Shown here: positions 22,369-34,300 of the stretch, one piece after another
Position numbering within the stretch: the stretch's first letter is position 1
How the letters are laid out: every line of letters starts with the position of its first letter
The notes under the pieces: generated by a model
Seen by the model: the letters and a program-made list of their open reading frames with translations, nothing else
Databases searched by the model: none
What the model was told of the DNA's origin: nothing
Made by a program: the position numbers and the translations under genes
DNA from: Gambelia wislizenii
Taxonomy: Eukaryota > Chordata > Lepidosauria > Squamata > Crotaphytidae
Length of the DNA stretch: 64,000 nucleotides
Reading direction: 5' to 3'
Assembly (NCBI GenBank): GCA_030847615.1
Contig: JAUMIR010000001.1
Span: forward strand, 251,723,187-251,787,186

Positions 22369-24113
22369 CACCATATATTCCAGCGTATAAGATGACATTT
22401 TAACTCCGAAAAATAGCCTCGAAAGTCAGGGGTCGTCTTATACGCTGGGTATACGCTTTGCCTCACTCGTTGCCCAATCTCCTGCTTCTTCGCTCCCTTC
22501 GCAAAGGGAGCGAAGACACAGGAGATCGGGCAGGGGGGTGAGGCAAAGTGTGTACAGGTACATTCGCCCTCTCCTCCACCTTCACCCCCATTGGGGAGCA
22601 ATCAAAGGCAGAGGAGAGAGGCGATCATAGCGCTTTGCCTTGGCCGCCACCCATCTCCTGCGTTTTTGTTCCCTTCACAAAGGAAATGAAGACACAGGAG
22701 ACTGGGTGGGGGTGAGGCAAAGTGGGTCCATTCTCCCCTATCCTCCGCCTTCATCCCCTTTGAGGAGTAATCGAAGGCGGAGGAAAGAGGTGATCATAGC
22801 GCTTTGCCTCGGCCACCACCCATCTCCTGCGTCTTCGTTCCCTTCGCAAAGGGAACGAAGACTCAGGAGACCGGGCAGGGGTGAGGCAAAGTGGGTACAT
22901 TCTCCCCTATCCTCCGCCTTCACCCCCTTTGAGGTGCAATCGAAGGCGGAGCAGAGAGGTGAACGTAGCACTTTGCCTCGCTGGCCACCCATCTCCTGCG
23001 TCTTTGTTCCCGACCTAGGGAGCCCTGCACTCTCTCAGCCTGACCCAGGGAGCACTGGTGTGGCCTTCTCGGGCCCTGCATGGCGGTGGGCACCATGGCC
23101 TTGTTCTGTGTGGGTGCTGGGGCCTAGCTAGCGCCTGTCAGTGGCGGGTTATCGGGCGGGACAGTGGGGGGGCTCTCGGCGGCCTTTCTCCGCATCTCTG
23201 GGTCGCACTCGGTGGTAACGTCACTGCGGTGGGGTGGACGGGAGCAGCCAAGTGCAGAGCTGAGTGGAAGTGGCCAAGCTCCCCGGGCCAGGCCGCCATC
23301 AGCACGTCACTGCCCAAGAGAGACCCAGGGAAATGCGGAAGGGAGAAGCCGGCACCGCCGCTGCCAGCCTGGGCCACTCGACCAACCAATCGACTGCTCG
23401 CTCTTGGGCCCCGTAGTGGTGAAGGAACCAAGCTGGGAGGGCGAAGGCGAAGAAGAGCGGCAGGTCCCAGCCAGGCAGCCCGCCCCTCCTGCTGCTTCAG
23501 CTGCTGCTTCTCTTGCCGTCGCCACCGCTTCCGTTCCAGCCCGCTCAGGGCTCAGACTTTCTCAACTCGGTGCCGAGCCTTTTAGGCCTGAAAAATCCCC
23601 AGCATTTTGGGGTGACCTTTCCACAGGCACTGCCTGGGATACCCCTGCCTCCACAATTTCCAAACACCCCCCTTGGTTGCTGAAATGTAAATCTGCCCGC
23701 TGTGTTTTGACAAGGGAAAATGCAAGGTATCCTATTATGACATTTTTAATTAATATCTTATGCCTACCAGCTTCAGTGCCGGCTTCAGTGCCACCCACTA
23801 CAGTTTTAACGGAATGTGCTTGGCCTACAGCAGATATTTTTTTGTTTTTGTTTTGCTTATGTGCATCAGCTTGGAAGATGGAATATAATGATGTAAATAC
23901 AAGAAATGTACATAAAAACTATTTGATGTCATTACCTTCCAGTTTTTCTTAACAACTGTTTTCTTGACATTTTCTTGGGGGGGGGGAGTTTGGGATATAC
24001 TCGCCGTATAAGAGAAGGAGGCGTAGTCTTATCCGAAACTCTATATTTTAACTTAAAAATTGTGTGGGTCGTCTTATACGCCCAGTCGTCTTATAGGCTG
24101 GAATATACAGTAG
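22369..24113. mobile_element. Long member of the TA-flanked gtataagacgac family, with minisatellite and GC-rich insert
   Basis: The ends are ccatatattccagcgtataag on the left and cttataggctggaatataca on the right, with TA (tagatac) following. The left interior holds three units of about 170 bp, each with a palindromic core (22455-22990). The centre (about 23000-23640) is GC-rich, unlike the rest of the window. The right interior ends with actctatattttaacttaa, shared with the other family members. No transposase domain is recognised. Confidence 0.75.
22455..22990 (+). repeat. ~170-bp tandem units with palindromic core
   Basis: Successive units begin (g)ctttgcct near 22455, 22632, 22801 and 22971. 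Spacings are about 177, 169 and 170 bp. Each contains cccatctcctgcg-type sequence, and the first and third have a near-perfect palindrome (cgctcccttcgcaaagggag) that can form a hairpin. Confidence 0.88.
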
Positions 24114-24220
24114 ATACTCTACCCCATGTGTTAAAATTTAAAGGCATCATGAAGGGAAGAAAGGAAGGGATTAAAAACACAGAGCAAGAACAATGCAAAA
24201 TAAATTGAATGAATCTAGAA

Positions 24221-24369
24221 CAGTGATTCTCAGACTTTGGTACTCCAGGTGTTTTGGACAGCCACTCCCAGGAGCTCCAGCCAGCTTGAGCTCAGTCACG
24301 AATTCTGAGTCAGGAATTCTGGGAGCCGAAGTCCAAAACATCTGGAGGACTAAAGTTTGGGAACCACTG
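24221..24369. mobile_element. hAT-like MITE with 8-bp target duplication
   Basis: This 149-bp near-palindromic element has ends CAGTGATTCTCAGACTTTGG and ccaaactttagtcctc-type complement closing GGGAACCACTG. It is flanked by ATCTAGAA (24213-24220) and GTCTAGAA (24370-24377), an 8-bp duplication with one mismatch. CAGTGGTTC-type ends and 8-bp duplications are characteristic of hAT elements. Confidence 0.85.
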
Positions 24370-24592
24370 GTCTAGAACAATTTAAACAGTTTAAAACCAT
24401 ACACTTATACAGATCTTAGGTCTCTAGACATAGGCTTTGGTAAAGAGTCACATTTTAGCTTGGCACTACAATGAAGTAAAAAAAATGGGTCTCTAAGGAG
24501 AAGGCATTCCACAGTTGGGGTGCTACAGTGAAGGAGGCCTTCTTGCAAGTCTCCATGTAGGGTACTGCATGTGTGTGCGCGCACAGCAATGT

Positions 24593-26457
24593 ACCGTATA
24601 TTCTGGCGTATAAGACAACTTTTTAACCCCAAAAATACCCTTAAAAGTCGGGGTCGTCTTATACGCCGGGTATACGGTTTGCCTCACCCACTGCCCAATC
24701 TCCTGCCTCTTTGCTCCCTTCGCAAAGGGAGCGAAGATGCAGGAGATCGGGGGGGGTGAGGCAAAGCGGGTACCGGTACATTCGCCCCTCTCCTCCCCCT
24801 TCAACCGGAATCAAAGGCAGAGGAGAAGGGCGAATGCAGCGGTTTGCCTCGCCTGCTGCTCAGCTCCTGTGTCTTCGCTCCCTTCGAAGGAAAAGGGGGT
24901 GAAGACGCAGGAGGCTGGGCAGGGAGAGCCTGGCTGGACAGAGAGGGGGTCTTCTCTGTGACTAAGTCACGGAGAAGATTCCCCCTGCCAGGAAGGCTGC
25001 ACAGTGTGGAGAGAGCCTGGCTGGACGGGGAGGGGGTCTTCTCTGTGACTAAGTCACAGAAAAGATCCCCCCGGCCCAGCGAGGCTGCACGGAGCGGAGA
25101 GAGCCTAGCTGCACAGGGTGGCTGGACTAAGTCACGGAGAAGATCCCACCCACCCAGCAAGGCTGCACGGGTCAGAGACAGCCTGGCTGGACAGGGTGGC
25201 TGGACTAAGTCACGGAGAAGATCCCCCCCTGCCCAGTGAGGCTGCACAGGGCGGGAAGAGCTTGGCTGGACAGGGAGGAGGTCTTCTCCATGACTAAGTC
25301 ATTTAAGTTTTGGTGTCATTTTCCAATCTTCTGGCACTTGGATATCTCCTCGAACTTCTGCTATTCAATCATCATCTAATAATGCTAAATCTATAGTCTG
25401 GGTTTTTTAACACTAAAAGAAGACCATTCATTCCTGCTGCACTTAGGGTATTTGAGGCCAAAGTATTGCCACAACTGCTGTTTGCTGCTCCGGAGTTTGG
25501 CTCCTTGGCTTCACTCCTGCTCTGAAATAAATATGTCCAGCTTTTCTTTAGCAACTGTTCTGTGTACCAAACTGTGTGTCCTCCACAATTTTATGGCTTG
25601 AGGCTGGTCTTTCGTCAGCAGAATGTACTGTTTGGTGCTGGGTATTAACATACTGTCTAAAACTCTCCCTTGCCCCCCACCAACACCTGAATCAGGTTAT
25701 AAGCATTTTATTCAGGAAAACAATCCCATTAGCCAGTGGTCTCAAATTATAAGACACAAATTACCAAGAATAGGTTTCTCTGATAACTTATTTTCCATCA
25801 AAGAGTTTCAAAGGGGACTTTTTTCCACCTGTAAGTCACACATTCCCAGCATCAACTTTAGTTCCAACTTTATTTAGGGAAAGAAATGCATTTCTGTTTC
25901 TCACCCTGACAGAACAGAAGCTGGAGGGAATGAGAACCTTAAGCCATAAGCTCATACATGCTAATATATTTTGCCAAGGTTGCCAAGTCACTACTGCAAA
26001 GTGCATGTGCTGGGAAAAATTCATTAAGCTAACAAATTCAACAGAAGTCAAAATTCCTAGACATCAGTTGATCATGTAGCCTCTTATAAGGTAAACAACT
26101 GATCTTCTTCATGGACTAAGTCATGAAGATCCCTCCCCTGCCAAGCGAGGCTGCACGGGGTGGGGGTGGGGGTGGAAGCCTCACTGGGCGGGAGGGGCTG
26201 AGCCTCTCCCCAACCAGGCAGCCATCTCCCGTGATTCCGGGGAGGCTTCGGGAAGGGTGGCTGGCTGGAGGAGGGAAGTTTTCCAGCCACCACTTGCCCT
26301 CCCCGAAACTGCGATAAAAAGTCTGATCGCGGCTTTGGGGAGAGCAGGTAATGGGGGTCATCTTATACAGTGAGTATATCCCCAAACTCTATATTTTAAC
26401 TTAAAAATTGGGAGGTCAACTTATACGCCCAGTCGACTTATACGCCGGAATATATGG
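24593..26457. mobile_element. Third member of the gtataagacgac family, possibly with an 800-bp unique insert
   Basis: The left end is TA then ccgtatattctggcgtataag. The right end is cgacttatacgccggaata, then tatgg and TA. Left-interior units match 22455-22990, and ~80-100-bp minisatellite units fill 24928-25300. The segment 25303-26100 has no family similarity. It lies between two matching breakpoints (gactaagtcat in both), so it is either an insertion or the gap between two partial elements. Confidence 0.7.
24928..25300 (+). repeat. Minisatellite, ~80-100-bp units (4-5 copies)
   Basis: Units contain gagcctggctggac, ggtcttctctgtgac or a deleted version, the palindrome gactaagtcacggagaag, a C-run and ggctgcacggg. 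They are related to the units at 14600-14895. Confidence 0.85.
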
Positions 26458-26875
26458 TACACACACACACACACTCATACACATAAATGCAGGAACCCAC
26501 AGCCTTCTGATGATTCTTTATCTGATGACTTGCTCATTTGATGCTTGCAAATTAAGGACAAATTTCATTCATTCAACAAGGAATCAACTCTCTCAACAGT
26601 CCTTGCCTATGGAGGCTTGCTTGGGACTGACAGTGCATACCGCGTGCAAAGTGAGATGAGAGGTGGGGGAAATCACCAAGCCGACTGAGAGATTTTGCAA
26701 GCATTTCATGCACAGGGACAGTCCCCATAGGCATGTGCATTCAGTCAAAAGCAAGCCACTGCAATTACCGTGCTTATGTCCCCTACATGGGTTCTCCTTT
26801 TTGACCGATTGCAGTTTCTGATACTGCTGCAGTCCCTAATCTGTTGGTTAAGCAAGGGCTGTGTGTGTGTGTATC

Positions 26876-27122
26876 TGAGAGCAAGCAAGCATGGCATAGT
26901 GGTTTGAGCATTGGACAATGACTCTGAAAAACTGAATTTGAATCCCTGCTTGGCCATGAAATCCACTGGGTGATCTTGGTCAAGTCTCACTCTCTCAGCC
27001 TAAGAAGGGCAATGACAGACCACTGAACAAACCCCACTAAGAAAACCTAGTGATAGGTCCGTCTTAGGATCATCACAAGTTGGAACCAACTTGAAGGCAC
27101 ACTATCTATCTATCTATCTATC
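26876..27122 (+). mobile_element. tRNA-derived SINE with (TATC)n tail
   Basis: This is the plus-strand orientation of the family. It shows ggcatagtggtttgagcat (tRNA-like A-box region), ttgaatccctgcttggcc (B-box region), a body with gtcaagtctcactctctc, and a tail ttggaaccaacttgaagg followed by a TATC tetranucleotide run. Confidence 0.83.
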
Positions 27123-27184
27123 TGAATAAAGCATGAAGCCTCTGGTGTACTTTATAAATGCTCTATAAAGGCTAACATCAGTAA

Positions 27185-27305
27185 CAGTAATGGTTAAATT
27201 ATTGCTGTTATAATTAATATTACCTAATTAATTGATTATAATTATATAATTAATTATGTATTTAACCATAATTATATATTAACTATATAATTAATTACAT
27301 AACTA
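27185..27305. repeat. AT-rich low-complexity tract
   Basis: About 120 bp of mixed attaatta-type sequence with many overlapping short palindromes. No coding content. Confidence 0.9.
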
Positions 27306-27763
27306 AAACAACTAACAAAATGGTGGCCTTATCACTTGCCACACTACTAGTCCATCTAGCTCAGTATGGTCCCCACTTACTGGCAACAGTTTTCCAGAGC
27401 TTCAGACAAGAGTCTTTTCCAGCCCAACCTGGAACTGTCAGAGGTGAAACCTGGTACCTTCTTCATGCATTGAACAGTAGCTTCTCCTACCAAAAGACAG
27501 TGGCTATTGATTCAGAGCATTGGTCCCTATAGCTCACTATTACCTACTCTCACTAAAAGCAGCTATTTGGAGTTTCAGACAAAATACTTTCTTAGCCTGA
27601 GGAATGGAAGAATCTATTAGCTTGCACCTCCCACAGGCTAACCACATGCTCTGCCACTGAGATAAAACCTTTCTCATCCACCTCCACCTCCCTCTCCCCA
27701 ACCATATTAATAGACTGGGGTTCAATGTGAAGTCGAAGGCTTTCACGGCTGGCATCCATAGCT

Positions 27764-27885
27764 TTTCCTTGGGTTTCTTCCGGGCTGTGAGACCGTGTTC
27801 TGGAATAGTTTCTTTCTATCTATTCCAGAACACAGAAACTATTCCAGAACACAGCCTCAGATCCCAGAAGAAACCCAAGGAAAAG
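27764..27885. repeat. Long imperfect hairpin (~50-bp arms)
   Basis: The left arm starts cttttccttgggtttcttc and reaches gttctggaatagtttc. The right arm is its reverse complement, ending gaagaaacccaaggaaaag, with a loop of about 20 nt. It is preceded by gaaggctttcacggctggc, which I recognise from a repeat widespread in reptile genomes. Confidence 0.85.
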
Positions 27886-28070
27886 ACTGGGGTTCACTTC
27901 ATTACCTTTCATAACATTCTGTATGCTTAATAAATATTCATCTAATCTGTCTGTCCAGTGGCATAGTTTTTCTTGGCTGGCTGAAATCACAGAGAGTTCT
28001 ACTACATGGCCTCTCTGGGGGGAAAATTGCCTTCTAAGAAACAAACCATGCAATTCTAAGCCCCCACTTA

Positions 28071-29262
28071 GGGCTCTTCCAGACTGAGGCAAACCAACAA
28101 GAGCTCTCTCCAGAGAACTCCTCGCTACCTGTCAGGAACTGCTGGCTGGTGTTGCCTCTGTGTCCACTTGCAGCCTCTCAGTTGTTGTTTTTTTAAGTTC
28201 CTGTAAAAGACAGTGGTGGGGGGTGGGGGTGGGAGTGAGGATGATGAAAGCTCTATGAATTCATAGGCAATTTGGTCAATCATCATTCAGATCTCTTTAG
28301 TGCCTTTTCTCATTTCTATACCTATTGGCTCTGGATGTTGTGGAACCCAATATGGACATGCCTTCTTTTTAATGGAACAATAGACTAAGGGGTTGTCTAG
28401 ATGGTGAAAATAATACTAACAGAATTTGCTGAGAATATCTTTTGTCCCAATGAAATCCAACTGAGATTCGCAGTTTTCAGAAGAAGCACAACCCCCCCCC
28501 CCCGAAAACTCCATTTGCTGTGTGGGAAAAGGCTTTGCAGCTTTTCCTGAAGTTTTTTGAATAATGCATAGAAATGCACATTACTGCTCGTAATCTGGTT
28601 CACACCGCAGCACATTCGTGGTGAGGGCCGAAGTGGAAAGCTGATTGATAAGACATGTGGGGGGGGGGCACATCAGCAATGAAGTGGCCAGAGGTACCAT
28701 TTTGAAGTTTTGTAACTTTTTTAAGCAGAAGGTTGCACTTGCACATCTTTGATTTACAGTTTAAAAAAATACTGTGCAGCAGTAACAACTTGTTGAGAAT
28801 AATAACGTGGGTAATTCATTCATCTTGATTTGCAGGCATGCCTCCATGTGAACTTCAAACACAGCTAATTTTGCATACCAGCGATCTTGCCAAAAAAACC
28901 ATGGAGACAAATGGATGCTGCTGCAGTTTTGTGTTAATGCGTAGCAATCTACATTATATCTTCTCATCTAGACAAACCTAAAATTGCTTTTAGAGCATCA
29001 CTTCTGCCAGTTACCCACATTCACTCCTGCTCCATCGTTGCAGTGAGGAGGAGGAATGGCCAAGGAACCCAACAATCACTTAGGGCTTTTTATTCCATCA
29101 AGATGGGAATAAAATGTTGCTGCTGGTGCCAGGAATAGCCACTGAATAATCAGGGACAACAGTCACCTGGTGGTGCTGGTGATTATCATTATTATGAAAA
29201 ACAAGAACTACTGGTACAAATACTGCAGCCTCCAAGAACATTTGCCCAGTCTGAAAGAGCCC
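28071..29262. mobile_element. Harbinger-like MITE H2, interrupted by H1
   Basis: Terminal inverted repeats GGGCTCTTCCAGACTG (left) and CAGTCTGAAAGAGCCC (right, one mismatch) extend to ~22 bp and are flanked by the 3-bp duplication TTA. Trinucleotide TWA duplications are typical of PIF/Harbinger elements. The interior is split by the 28389-28978 insertion. No transposase is visible. Confidence 0.78.
28389..28978. mobile_element. Harbinger-like MITE H1, inserted in H2
   Basis: This 590-bp element has inverted ends GGGGTTGTCTAGATGG and, on the right, CATCTAGACAAACC, flanked by TAA on both sides. It matches 30769-31371 in reverse orientation (shared ttttgtcccaatgaaatcc-type sequence, and gcctccatgtgaacttcaaa). 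Confidence 0.82.
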
Positions 29263-30768
29263 TTAGTTCAACAAGATACATTCCCAAATAAACGTGCAGA
29301 GGCTTGTAGTCTAAGCCTGGTCTGACTGGATGTTGCAGGAAGCTCTTTCACTGCAGCTAACAGAGGAATCTATTTGCCTATGGAAGGCATGTGATGACAG
29401 TCCATAGGGAAAAAATGTTTGCAATCCGTCCTCGTGGCTTGAGGACTGAAGGATACATGTTCCATTGCCTTAGATAACAGCTGGAGTCCTCACGTGTGTG
29501 TGTGTGTGTTTGTGTGTCTGTCTGTCTGTAAATGACCTGCCTGCCTCCACTTTCCTGGACAGGGGTCCCTGAATTTGTAACAGAAACTTTCAGGGGGATG
29601 GCATGGAGATAATCTGTGAAGCTAGAGGTACAAGAAACATGGGGCTAAAAAAGGAAACATGAAGCTGCCTGAAAGACTATCTTGGAAAAAAATGAAATGA
29701 AACCAGCATGTGTCTCGAGGAGTCATCCTCAATGTCAAAACTGTGTGGATGGACATCCACATGTGAAATGGAAAGTAAGAAGGGAACAGGAGACTGAGTG
29801 CTTCTTTCATGCAGACTTCACTAATTAAACACCTTTCAGGTGATATTGCTACACAAGTACTCCTTCTTTTCTTTAGACATTTGACACAAATTCTATTTAA
29901 AGTTTGTTTTATGTTCTATGAAGAAGTCACACATCTCTGAAAAAGAGATGCTGCCTCTATGGAAGTGTCCTATCTGTAGCCACAGGCTTTTACATTTAAC
30001 ACAGAGGGACCCGTCAGCATTCTAGAAGCACAGGATCTGCCTGGCCCACAGAGTGAAAACAGTCCCCCTTCTTTGCCCAATGGCTTTCCAGTGAGAGGGA
30101 GAGGGGTGAAGTTGGGGCTGCCAAATTTCAAGACTTCTTTGAAGAGAAAGCCAGGGTTTATTTTCCTTCATTCTTTCTTGCCTGAGGCCTGATGCTGACT
30201 TTTAGGCATGGGGAGGGAAGGCTGGAAAAGTATGAGGGGAGAAATGTGAGTGTGAATTGGACAATATCACCATTCTTATAACGTATAACAAGAGGATCTG
30301 TTTTAAAGGGGGAGGGAGACACGTTGCTTTAAAAAAAATCCAATAAAATGAGCAAACAATTGCAATGAGAAAAGAAAGCATTTTGTCCCTCATTTCTTAA
30401 AAGAAGAGGTTTAGCAGCATCTTGGCTCTTCTTGCCCTCCCAACTAAAAATTAAAAGGCATATATTTGAAAGTATAAAAGGGCCAGAACATTTCAAATTT
30501 CAGAACTGCTCTTGTAAGAGTGGTGTTGTATACCACAATTCCAGAGGGCCCTGTAAGCGCTTACCTTAGAACAAGTGAGAGCTTACAGGCTGACTCAAAG
30601 GTGTAACAGAGGGCTTACAAGAACCTCAAGGTAGTGTGAGATAGTACCACAATGGCAACAGATTAATGTTATAACAGGGATAGTATCAGAAACAATGGCT
30701 ACTTGCCATAACAGCTCACCAATATCAGATTATAAACCTTCATGTCCCTGAAACCTAAGGCTCATCTA

Positions 30769-31371
30769 GACAAGGGAATATAATGTGGATTGCTGCACAT
30801 TAACGCAAAATCACAGCAGCGTCCATTTATCTCCATGGTTTTGGGGCAAGATCGCTGGTATGCAAAGTTAGTTGTGTTTGAAGTTCACATGGAGGCATGT
30901 ATGCAAAGATGGTGACCATGAGTGAATTACTAGCATTTTTATTCTCCACGAGTTGGCACCACTGCACATTTTTTAAAACTTTAAATCTAATGTTAGCAAG
31001 TTTTCTGCTTTTAAAAAGCTGTTTGGCCACCTTGCTGCTGAAAAAATGTGCATGATCACTACCACGAAACTAAAAATTGGCAGTTCCGGACACTCTGTTG
31101 CCAGCAAGCCCCGTGTGCTGTCCAACCAATCAGCTTTCAACTTCCAGAATGCGCAGCAATGCAAATTGGTTGTCTTAACGAGCACCAATATGCATTCCCA
31201 CGCATTATTTTTAAAAAGACAGGAAAAGCTGCAAAGGCTTTTCCCATATAGTTTTTGCTGTTTTTGGCACCCCTCCTTCGGAAAACAGCAAATCACCACA
31301 GGATCTCATTGGGACAAAAGGTATTTTCCACACATTCTATGAGGAGTTTTTACATTGTCAAGACAGCATCC
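30769..31371. mobile_element. Harbinger-like MITE H1, second copy
   Basis: The left end ggctcatctagacaagg follows TAA. The element is an inverted copy of 28389-28978 along its whole length, including gcgatcttgcc-type and cattgggacaaaag segments. The right end is partly eroded (cattgtcaagacagc). Confidence 0.8.
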
Positions 31372-34300
31372 CATTCTTTTAGACTACAGACAAGTGCATG
31401 GGGATTCAGAATTGTACAGGGCAGTAGGAACTTCATGCCAATTTCAACTGTACTCTTTCTCATGTAGTGCTGTCTTTCTCCATGTGAACTTGATGTCCTC
31501 CAGATGTGTTGCACTGGAGTCATCCCTAATCTGGTTGGGATAAGAACTTTAGTCCAACACACCGGTAGGGCATGAGGTTTGGAAAGGTAATTATAGCATA
31601 TGGAAACAACACACTGAAAGAATATCTTGGCTTCTGCAATTATTATTTTTTTAAGTACATGATACAACGGTCCACAGATGCACCAATGCTTGAGTTCTAC
31701 TCTATGCTGTGTTATCAGCATTCTGCATAAGAGAAGTGGCAATAACTCAGTTGCCAAGCACCCATTTGACTTGTAAAGGTTCTCAATTCACTTCTTGGTT
31801 TAAGGAACAGGAGTTCATGCAACAAGTTAGCAGTACAATGGTACATCAAGCTGAAGATACCAGGAACAAGGGCCCTTTACAAGCAAGCTTGTTTTTTACA
31901 ACTGAGCCACACCATGCCTCAGGTATGCCAACTATGCATCTTTACTGGGAATTCAGTCCTAATGATTTACTCCCAAGTGACTGTTAAGCCACCTAGAGCT
32001 GCAACTACATACACATTTACCAGGGAAGATATTTACTAGATTCCATTGCAAGTCTGTTTAAACCTGGAGTGGGAAAGATTTTGTGGAGTGGGCCAGATCC
32101 TTCCCCCACATGAAGCCAAGATGAAGTCAGGGGTGTGCCTACAGCCCTGACATCACCAGGTCCCTGGATGAAGTGCCAGGGGGAACTTTTCTATCTGATC
32201 CTTTAGTCAGAAACAAGGTTTGTTCCTCCCCACCCACCCCCACTCCTGCTACCTCCCTGCAAGCACCAGCACAGAACAAGAAATGACATCCCCATGATCT
32301 CCAGTTATTGACTGGAAATATCAGGGACTCCAGTTGCCTAGGCAGGAGGGAAGGGCAAACTTTGGAAGCTTTAAGTGAATCTTTCTCTCCATTGCGCCTA
32401 CATTATGTGCAGGATATTCTTCTTCCGTCCCGCTTTCTCACCAGCTTTCAACTTCTTGCCTATGTCCCTCTTTCCAGCAACCAACATGCTCTTACAAATC
32501 CATCTTCTTGGGAAAGAAAGTCAAATGCTTGTACAAATCAATGCAAACAACAACAAACAAATAGCTCCAATGACAAAGAATACCGTTTTTGGTTTTGGTT
32601 TGAGGAGGGGGGGTTGCTAGGGCTCACACAGTATAACCCTTAAAATCTGTTTGTAATGCAAAGGCTGAATCTTGAAATCCATGATCATGTGGAGTGCATT
32701 TCTTCACTACCGAATGACAACACATGCACATCTACCCCCTAACATATTTACAATTCAGGATGCAATTGTACAGATCCCTAGGCATTAACGCTTACACATT
32801 ATGAAGGCACAGAGAAATGCCATCATTCTCGGCAAACATTTCATACCTGGATTGCTTCCTGACCCCCCTTTTAACAGCTCCCAGCAAAAGTTGACTTCCC
32901 TCCGTTATTTGTCCTCCCAAATACATACTCTTCTGTGCTGAGTCCCTATCCAGGACAATCTGGGTTCCTCCCAGAAATTTGTTTTCAATATCAGTGTAAA
33001 AGCAGAGTCCATTCATTTCCCTCCACTAAGTATCTATTGGTTTGCCTCTTCCCCTTCTTTCCAGCCATTTCCTTCCCTCCTTCCTTGACAGATGTACTCT
33101 TCCGAGGCTTCACAACCACAAGTGCATTACCATGTAAGATATGAGACAGCCGTCCATATCTCATTCCTTTCAGTGAAAAATATGAGTGATGTTTTGGGGA
33201 GTCATGCACTGGAAACTTTGGTTATTCACAGAGCACAGAAACAGACTCAAATATCAAACCCATAAAGAGTTTGGGGTTCTCACATAGAGGCTAAAATGCA
33301 GATGGAGAACTCTTTGACTAAATGGGCAGAACAGCAATCCATACACGAGCAATCTAAAGCAAATTACTTCTTTACCAAACATATGCAGTCATAAACTCTT
33401 ATGAAAGGGGGGAAAAGAACAATTAATTATAAGCAGCGTCAGGGGAGAGGAAATGAAATGAAAAATTGAGTCGGAGTTATAAAAATAAGTAATTTTTGCC
33501 TACTTGCAGGAGGCTTATTATATTAATTAAACATTATTACAGTGAACGAGTTGGGGAGGGCTGTGGAGGCTGGGCTGCCTGTAAGTGTTCTCTCCTGTTG
33601 CCTGAGGCCACAGTCACCCTCTGATATTAATCTTCTAAAGCACTCTAAATGCTGAAGAGATAAACACTTGAAATATGAAAACATTTCTCCACCCCTCGCC
33701 CCACTGTCATAGACACCATGACCCCACATCAACCCAAGATAGTCACTAGATGCCCAGAGAGCCTATGTTTCCCTGTGGAGTAAACCAGGCATATATAGTG
33801 GTGGCTGATCTCTCCCATGTCAGAGGAGTTATTCATTTGCTCCAGGTTTTAATCTGGCTTTGAAAGGAGCTATCCAAAGTTCTGAACCCTATCCCCTCAA
33901 AATAGGGTCACCACCTTTGATAGATCCTTTAAAGTTCAGAGTAAAACCCAGAGCAGATTCACCACTCCACTGGCATGGGAGCCACCAGTTACTCTGGATG
34001 TATACATGCTCATTAAACACTGCTTCTCCTGTTTTGTTATAAACTGGAGCAGAAGAGTCTACTTTTGTCACTATATGGGGTACCCTGCCCCTCCTCCTGC
34101 CCTCTTCTGCTTTACTCCAAACTAGGCACATCATTTTGGCCCTGGTTAAGCATATATGGTGCCTATCCCCATGTGATATTTTACAGCCCATACAACTAAT
34201 TAAAATAATCTGTGAGATATGCTCACAGATCTCTATAACATAAAGAGCAGGTTGGTAAGGATTTCTGACCCTCAGTAGCTCAACAACAACAGGTACAGAA

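Noticed and set aside
22640..23131. A 163-codon frame over the ~170-bp tandem units
   Set aside because: The protein repeats follow the DNA repeat units, and no codon bias or homology supports coding.
23164..23952. A 262-codon plus-strand frame as a host gene
   Set aside because: There is no recognised domain, the composition is low-complexity, and the position is inside a transposon. It is kept only as a possible captured fragment in the findings.
24928..25300. A CRISPR-like array
   Set aside because: Units are long, degenerate tandem repeats without unique spacers, in a vertebrate intron.
31046..31342. Plus-strand frames of about 100 codons
   Set aside because: They lie inside the H1 MITE copy and have no homology. 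Several overlapping frames on both strands are equally open.
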